A stretch of 64,000 nt of DNA from Platycnemis pennipes. Taxonomy: Eukaryota; Arthropoda; Insecta; Odonata; Platycnemididae. The stretch lies in contig OW121849.1 in assembly GCA_933228895.1 (NCBI GenBank), positions 127,166,849 to 127,230,848 of the forward strand. The letters run 5' to 3'. Numbering within the stretch: position 1 is the first letter of the stretch; each line of letters begins with the position of its first letter. The translations under genes were made by a program, and so were the position numbers. Under the pieces are notes generated by a model that did no database searches, had not been told where the DNA came from, and was given only the letters and a program-made list of their open reading frames with translations. Below are positions 57,880 through 64,000 of this stretch, in pieces.

Positions 57880-58206
57880 GTAAAAACGCATCAGGAAACG
57901 CATTTCGGCTCACGAAGACGGCATCATCCATGCACCAATGTTCGTCAATATCGGATATGGCGAAGGGAAGCTCATCTGTTGATTTAAAATGGAGCTGTCT
58001 TTAATGGAATTGAGTGGCCCCACAGGATTTATGCCTCTCCGATCCCTGAGATGGTTTCCGTCGACCAGGGAAACACCCAGACGCTCCACCTGATCCGCCT
58101 CTTCCGTTATTCCGTTGTGTGTATCGTCAACGCCCTCCTCGTCTTTCCTTTGCGTCGCACCCGGAGCCATTCTCCTGCCGAGACTACCGCTAACCGTGGT
58201 ATTCAC
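57880..58206 (-). mobile_element. Probable Penelope-like 3' terminal fragment
   Basis: GC-rich block. On the - strand an open frame of 98 codons (MNTTVSGSLGRRMAPGATQR..., VERLGVSLVDGNHLRDRRGI) is followed by GGATGATGCCGTCTTCGTGAGCCGAAATGCG, a GATGA-hairpin-GAAA motif like the other Penelope ends here. No RT is nearby. Assignment rests mainly on the terminal motif. Confidence 0.4.
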
Positions 58207-59002
58207 ATATCAAGTTGCAGAATTTACATCAAAAGAACCGCGGAACCCAACCGGCGTTGATATTCTACCAAGACAGGTTTTTTAGTTACACGTTGTTTGA
58301 AAATAATAGCATGTAGTGGTGCTTGCCAGCAACTTGCTCTTTGAAGGAGAATGAGCGTGCCTGGAAGGTTGTTCAAGGTTTGGAGAAGGTGGTCTAGGAA
58401 TAAGAGGAAAATGACCGAAGTAGTGTTTTTTATGGTGTCGAGGGAAGGAAGTTTTCGGAATAAATTCTTTGGATGCAGAAAAAGTGGATAAGTATTGAAA
58501 GACAATGGACTCTTGAAAGCTAACGGAGAAGTGTAGCTGTTTAATCAGAGGGGAAGAGGTGGTAAAAGAATTGGGATTTTGGATAGCTTGAGGGATGGCA
58601 AAATATGTGGAGGATGGATATTGTTTTGGACATACGGTGATAACAGTGGCTGCATGCGTCCTTGGTCCTGGCGGGGAGAGTACAACTGTGCAAAAGCCAA
58701 CCGTTATCAATGGAGCACTTGTGATTAATCTTTAAAGGTACAGCCTTCTATCGTCGGGTAGACTGTACGTGGATGCGCCGCTCTTGTTAGTAATAAAGAT
58801 TTAGATTTAGAAAGCAGTAAATGACAAAGAATTTGCTGACGGTAAATTGGCTGATCATAGGTACGTAAAATAGTAAGCTAGCTTTAAACTTCTTGCCATC
58901 CAGGATTTTGTTTGAGGAGTATATTTATTGCCTTACAATTAGCTTCCTAAAATAGGAAAGATGAATAGTCGAGATCGCACGCTGAGTAGAATGTTCAGAA
59001 TG

Positions 59003-59010
59003 CTGTACTG
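59003..59010. repeat. Target duplication of a hAT MITE, left copy
   Basis: CTGTACTG, identical to 59292-59299. Confidence 0.78.
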
Positions 59011-59291
59011 CAGGGGGCGGAACTATTTTCGCTTGGGGGGTCAACCTTAAAAAGGGCCCGGCTCGTAAGAAAAGCCTGCATTTTTTTGCGGATATGAGGG
59101 GGTAGAGACTAGAATTTCGCTAGAAGAGCATATGAAGGTGTGAGAATGTGTCAGAAGGGAAAAGCAAGCTGGAAACCAGTGAAATTTAATTTTTATTAAT
59201 GATGACTACAAATTTCTCAAGGACCGGGGGCAAATTCTGGGGGGGGGGGGGGTCCTTCGGCCCCTCCTGTCCCCCACTTCCGACGCCGCTG
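59011..59291. mobile_element. Non-autonomous hAT element (281 bp)
   Basis: Left end CAGGGGGCGGAACT; right end, complemented, CAGCGGCGTCGGAAGT. Perfect 8-bp duplications CTGTACTG flank it. Contains a G14-type run at about 59240. CAG-GGCGG ends and 8-bp duplication indicate hAT. No transposase. Confidence 0.75.
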
Positions 59292-59299
59292 CTGTACTG

Positions 59300-61510
59300 T
59301 TTTGCCTGTAGAAAATGGAAAGCCTGTGGCGAAAACTGGAGGAAGACCTTGGATGAGTGGTACCAGAAGAAATTGATGCAATTATGCTGATAAATAAAAA
59401 GATGTGGATAGGTGGCCAGGTTATTGAAGGGTTGCTTCGTGAGTCAAATGGAGAAGAGATGTTGAACGCAATAATTGAGAGAGCATACAACCCTTAATCA
59501 GAAAAAGTAAAAAGGGAAAGAGAGGATATAATTAGGAAGTGGCCATCTACGTCAAAATCAGGAGCGCCCCCCGAAGTATTGAGATAAATCTATAGAGTCG
59601 CGGAAATGGGGTAACGGCATTAGAAATACCGCATGCTGAGGGGTGTCTCAGTGTCCGGCAGGTTCCCCGAAATGTAATGGCCGAAGCTAATGTAAGATTT
59701 CAACTGTTCCCGTTGAAAAAATGGACTCTAGAAATACTAGATTTTTATGAGCTCTTGCATAATTTACCGGAAATATTTCCATTTCTTTTATTCATACCGT
59801 TGTGGCCGATGAGAAGCAGTTGATGCATGGAAATATTGGACCATGAATTCGATTTTTTTTAAATTCCCTTTGTCCATTCGTTTTGCCGACGCGTCGTGAC
59901 GGCGGTAGTCGGGTTTGAATGCCGCCGCGCCGGCGTGATAGTTCTAAGGTCGGATTTCCGCCTCATGTGTACCTACATGGGTTACGGTTTATGTTAGGAC
60001 TATGCTGAGGATTAAGTTGCGTTAGACGGAACGATAAAACCTTAGCAGTTGAAGAACATTTAAGGCGTATTCAACTTCTACCCATTCGTTTTTGACATAT
60101 ATGGAGTTGTGTCCATGCTCCACTTTGGGTATGCTCGTCTGCATATTTGGCCATTTTCATGGTGAGACATTTTCCAACTTTAACCGCTGTTAGATAAATA
60201 TTTGAAAAACAATCTTATTCAATGATTCTTATGATCTAGAGTGAAAGTTATGCATCATAAACAACTGTTGGTTCCCGCAACAGTTTTGTGGGTTGCATGT
60301 CAGAGCTTTTCTAGAGTTGCAATTCTAGAAATACACTAGAAGTAGAAGCTCTGGTATTTATGAAAATACCCTTGTATAAATACCAACCCCACGTTTATAC
60401 CAGAGAAAGGCAAATACAGTAAATTTCAAAAGAATTTCTTCCTTCATAGCATAGTCAAAATTCAACGAAAGTTTAAAAGTGCTACTTAACACGATTCACC
60501 TCAATAATAATGATAATGAAATAAGGTATTTAAAAGTGATAAGTCAGCATTAATATAGCTTGTTTTGGCTTGAAGTGTCCAGTACACTCGAAGAGCCTTT
60601 TCTTTCACCTTGGTGTGAATCTTCTAATTAGTAATGAGAATTGCAAATGAAAAACACGTAAGTGCCGTTTTTGTATTAAATGTCTGGAAACTCCCTTGAT
60701 GATATACGTCATTGTATATCGTAAGATGACGGTGAGAAATGACTAGTATTCTCATTTATTTTACTATTTATGAAATAATTACATAATTATTTCTGCTGAA
60801 GGCTTTCGCAGCGATATGATCGTAGGTTTTAAATTTTCGGGTTTCTCTGGTGAGTCGTTCCAATACCCAGGCCGATCTGATGATATATCCTGCAATGTGT
60901 ACGAAACGTAATATTCCGAATAAGGAAAAAACGCAGAAAAGAAACCCAAAAATTCAAAACCTACATAATTATTTATTATCAGTGACTACCGAAACGAGCA
61001 TATCATAATCTGTGATGCTTGAAGATAATGAAACAACACTCATAAGTGAGATATGATAAAATATTTTGGAATAAAAAGTTAATGTTCGTATTCCATCCAC
61101 CATCTTGAGGTTCTTACGAACATACAAATTTTTGACTGTTTAGAAAACTTTCCTTAAGTCACGCCTTGCCATTGTGGTTCCCTCGACCTCGCCTTGCATA
61201 ATGACGTAACGCTTTACGACTTTTTTCTAGAACTTAAAACGGAGCTTTCTATCCATTTATTTAATAAGTTTGTTGCGCACTACATCAATGGAGAAGAAAT
61301 GGAATGGAAACTGAGTGTATAGGTTATTCATAGATATTGGCTAAGTACCTAATGGTTAACTAGTCAGGACGGAGGAATCGAGATACGCAATATTGTGCTC
61401 TATATTTGCGCCATTATTCAGGGATGATGTGTGCAACTGAGGAAAAAGATTGATAGGACAAGAATCTTCATTACGAAGGTCGTTTTAGTATAATTTTACA
61501 CGAACTCACC
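59300..61510. other. Noncoding stretch
   Basis: No supported gene. Short open frames only. Confidence 0.4.
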
Positions 61511-61512
61511 TA

Positions 61513-61716
61513 GTTTTCAGTATCGCAGCCCGTGGAATCGCAGTTTGGGAAAGGGTCCCAGTACCTGTTCCTGTGCTGCCTATGGTTTCCCTTGGAGACT
61601 CGGCGCCCAAATAAGTGGCACAGCTTGGGTTCATTAGTTGGACTCGTCTGACGAGGCTTCATCCGAGACCCTCTGGTAATTAGCCGTTCGCTTTGTCCAT
61701 GACACCGCCTGAACAA
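61513..61716 (-). CDS. Candidate exon, unidentified
   Basis: 204 bases between TTTAGTTGTTCAG (acceptor) and AACTAG|GTGAGT (very good donor) on the - strand, GC-richer than its surroundings. One frame is open throughout and ends RYWDPFPNCDSTGCDTEN* exactly at the donor; another gives AVSWTKRTANYQRVSDEASS and DESN*, an acidic C-terminal-like end, from the acceptor. Either the exon holds a stop codon and then splices, or it is noncoding. No family recognised. Confidence 0.27.
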
Positions 61717-61739
61717 CTAAAGCGGTATCCATAGTTTTA

Positions 61740-62620
61740 CCCTTCTAATCGTGAACCTCTAAAATGATGAGTGGTGGCTAGGAAAGGTGACTATACTGGG
61801 ACTAATTCTTTTGTTGCACTTTTATTTTACTTAACGAGATTTCCAATCCTGTAGGTAGGAAATGGGAGTTTTTTTGTGTAAAAATATAATGCATATTGAG
61901 TACGTTTTTAGCCATGGAATCGGATTAGCCCCGAAGAAGTCTAATTATAATTAGACTTCTTAACATTTACTCTTAACATTTATCCTAGGAAACAAATCAG
62001 GTTAGAAAAAAATCACCAAAGTAAGGAAGTCCATTGTCCTATTCTTAGGAACCCTGTGTTTATAATCTCCAGCCGCACACTCTTACGGTGGCTTTCAGGG
62101 TAGGTATCTGTTTGCATCTACAAGCACCCCTGCAAGCCCCCGCAAGTGTGCATGGCAGGGGTGAATATCAACAAGCATACACTTGAAATCAGAGATAACT
62201 CTATCATGCAGGCATGCAAAGAAGTATTCTGTGCATGAATTATTTACATGAAACTGAGAGGTATAATTGTAATTAGAATAAATCTAAAATTAAATTCACG
62301 CATGACTTCATGAAAATCAATTTGTTGTAAAAATTTGTTTTGTGATTTTTTAAGTTTTACTTAATTATTTTGAAGTGTGATAATGAAATTATTCAATTGT
62401 TTTGGGTGTATGAAATGCAACATTACAGCAAAATTGTTTAAAACTAGTAGTAGTATTGTTAGTAGAAGGTGGTGATGAATCTCAAAAAGTAAATAGATTC
62501 CACTTCTTGATAACAGTATAAAGGTATATATTTTAATTGGTCTCTGGAGAAAGTGTTGTTCTTGTCGTTAAGTCGCTGCTTCCTGACTCGTTGCTCTCAC
62601 TGAAAATTTACATCATGAAC
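61740..62620. other. Noncoding stretch
   Basis: Nothing supportable. At 61930-61960 GAAGTCTAATTATAATTAGACTTC forms a perfect 24-bp palindrome. Confidence 0.45.
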
Positions 62621-62639
62621 TAAAGTTTTAAAGACCTTG

Positions 62640-62830
62640 GTGAACGAATAAAAAAATGTCCTTTGTAGTGAAGAAATTCCTCTCGGGTTCTCCACCGCGT
62701 TAGTTGGTCCATGGCCGACGTTTCGCATGGAAAGCATACGCTCTTAGTCCTTTGTAGTGTATGAGTGAAGGGAGGTCCGAAAACCGAGTTTGATGGCTTG
62801 TGCATTTGAAGCTGAGGTGCATGCATGCGA
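62640..62830 (-). mobile_element. Possible Penelope-like terminal fragment
   Basis: On the - strand, GAGCGTATGCTTTCCATGCGAAACGTCGGCC follows the hairpin-then-CGAAAC pattern seen at other Penelope ends in this window; the CTCGGGTTCTCCACCGCGTT block is shared with 57245. No coding region left. Confidence 0.35.
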
Positions 62831-64000
62831 ATCTCTTTTTCAGCGGGTAAAAAAGTCTCTTCAGTATTGATATCTACATTATCGATAGCTGCATATGTGT
62901 AGTATTATTGTAATTTTATTATGATATATGAAGGTTATGGAGAGCGTGATGCTTGAACCTTCAAAACTGGGTGTATGGACGCTAGGTGGAGGCTAGTTAG
63001 ATTTTTACCTTCTTTTTATAATTTTATCAAATATATTCTTGCCCTCAGAGCCGATTTCGTGAATATTACTTTCGTACCTTTGCTCCCATTAAAGAATTGT
63101 GCATTAAATTTGGAATATATTTGCAGCAAAAGAAGTGCAGGTAATCGCAACCTAAAGTGGTGGTAACTTTGCTCCACATGGACATGCATGTACTTAATTG
63201 CATTTTGAGCTCAGTTGTCTTTCCAGAACTAGTCATGAACCAGTTTCTCTATACTTATAGTTTGTTTTCACGATCTTTAATTTTGTTGGTGTGAAAGGAG
63301 TTTACCTTATTAGGTATTTTTGCACACTCCACTAAATGATGTTTTTACATTTGATATTCTTATCAAGGAAAGAAAGGCTTGAACTTTCTCATCCTCATCT
63401 TAATGAAACATCACTTTGAAAAGTTTGCATTCCTCCTTGAAGATCATAATAACTTGTGTCAAACACTTCAGTATTATTTTTCTTAGCTCAGTAACACTAG
63501 TTTACAATAATTTAAGATCATCTTCTGCAGGAATCATATTTTCTCGGAACCGGGTGTTAGACGATGGAACTCAGTATTTCCCTGCGATGCATATTAGTAA
63601 TTGCCCTGTAAACATTTCTCTGGTCAGGTATTTTGCATATCCTTTTTCGATACAGTATTGTGCAGCATTATTTGAAAGTCTCCTTCAAGTGATTCAACTC
63701 TGAGGTCAGAAAATACATTCAGGTGTCGCGCGAATTCCGCTAGCTTGTGGGGAAACGTCCATGCACTAACAGTTTAAACTCCAATGAAAATTGTTGATAT
63801 CAGGCTGTCATAAATGCATCTTTCATTGTTCGGGGGAGGTGCGATGAGTTATGATTCCCTCCATCGTAGTACTGCAATAGTAATGGTTAGTTACTCGGTA
63901 CATCACTCGACCCCTTCGCGCCCACGCCCATCGGTCACCCTTTGCCCTAATTCACCCCTCAGTGTCCGCTTGCCTCCCCAAGCCATCTCCCTCCTTCCAT
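62831..64000. other. Noncoding stretch to the window end
   Basis: No supported gene. A 97-bp segment (63532-63628) between CTTCTGCAG and GTCAG|GTATT has one open frame (IIFSRNRVLDDGTQYFPAMH...) but no other support. Confidence 0.35.

Noticed and set aside
63532..63628. Candidate exon between CTGCAG and GTATT
   Set aside because: A single open frame of 32 codons with no other evidence and no neighbours; too weak to list as coding.

Overview
This is a eukaryotic, AT-rich, intron-containing and transposon-dense sequence. A split gene for a four-membrane-pass protein of the insect Pasiflora type, together with LOA/I-, RTE- and Jockey/CR1-like LINEs, Penelope-like elements (PLEs), hAT, Harbinger-like and mariner-like DNA elements and tRNA-derived SINEs, points to an insect with a large genome. 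I cannot name the species. No bacterial operon, CRISPR array or phage is present.

Host genes. (1) The 3' end of a + strand gene for an unidentified single-pass membrane protein: a membrane-spanning exon (292-407) and the terminal exon (2813-3167), joined in phase 2. (2) A complete five-exon gene on the - strand (18112 down to 13190; 252 residues, four predicted membrane helices), which I place in the Pasiflora-like septate-junction family. Weaker single-exon candidates lie at 7147-7255, 50224-50302 and 61513-61716.

Mobile DNA, left to right. 8.1-10.7 kb is a three-level nest: a decayed PLE is split by a hAT element with a perfect 8-bp target duplication, and the hAT contains a shorter inverted-repeat element. 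Intron 1 of gene 2 holds a Harbinger-like element with 45-bp inverted repeats. At 22.7-30.5 kb a two-ORF LINE of the LOA/I type (ORF1; ORF2 = endonuclease, RT, RNase H, zinc knuckle) lies between two identical 99-bp direct repeats. Its RNase H region is split by a 5'-truncated second LINE that still has a 635-codon open frame. At 36.5-39.7 and 52.8-56.2 kb are two full-length copies of one RTE-like LINE, each with an exact 11-bp target duplication. At 40.2-44.0 kb two PLEs lie head to tail. Short hAT-type elements sit at 32.1, 45.2 and 59.0 kb, and SINE copies are scattered from 35 to 47 kb.

The most unusual observations are the 99-bp flanking duplication of the LOA-type LINE, a cluster of near-perfect palindromes about 1 kb upstream of gene 2 (19.04-19.29 kb), and a shared terminal hairpin-plus-CGAAA motif at PLE ends, one copy of which resembles a hammerhead ribozyme. 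I see no clearly new multi-gene system. The novelty here is in transposon structure. All calls come from reading the sequence; no database search was run.
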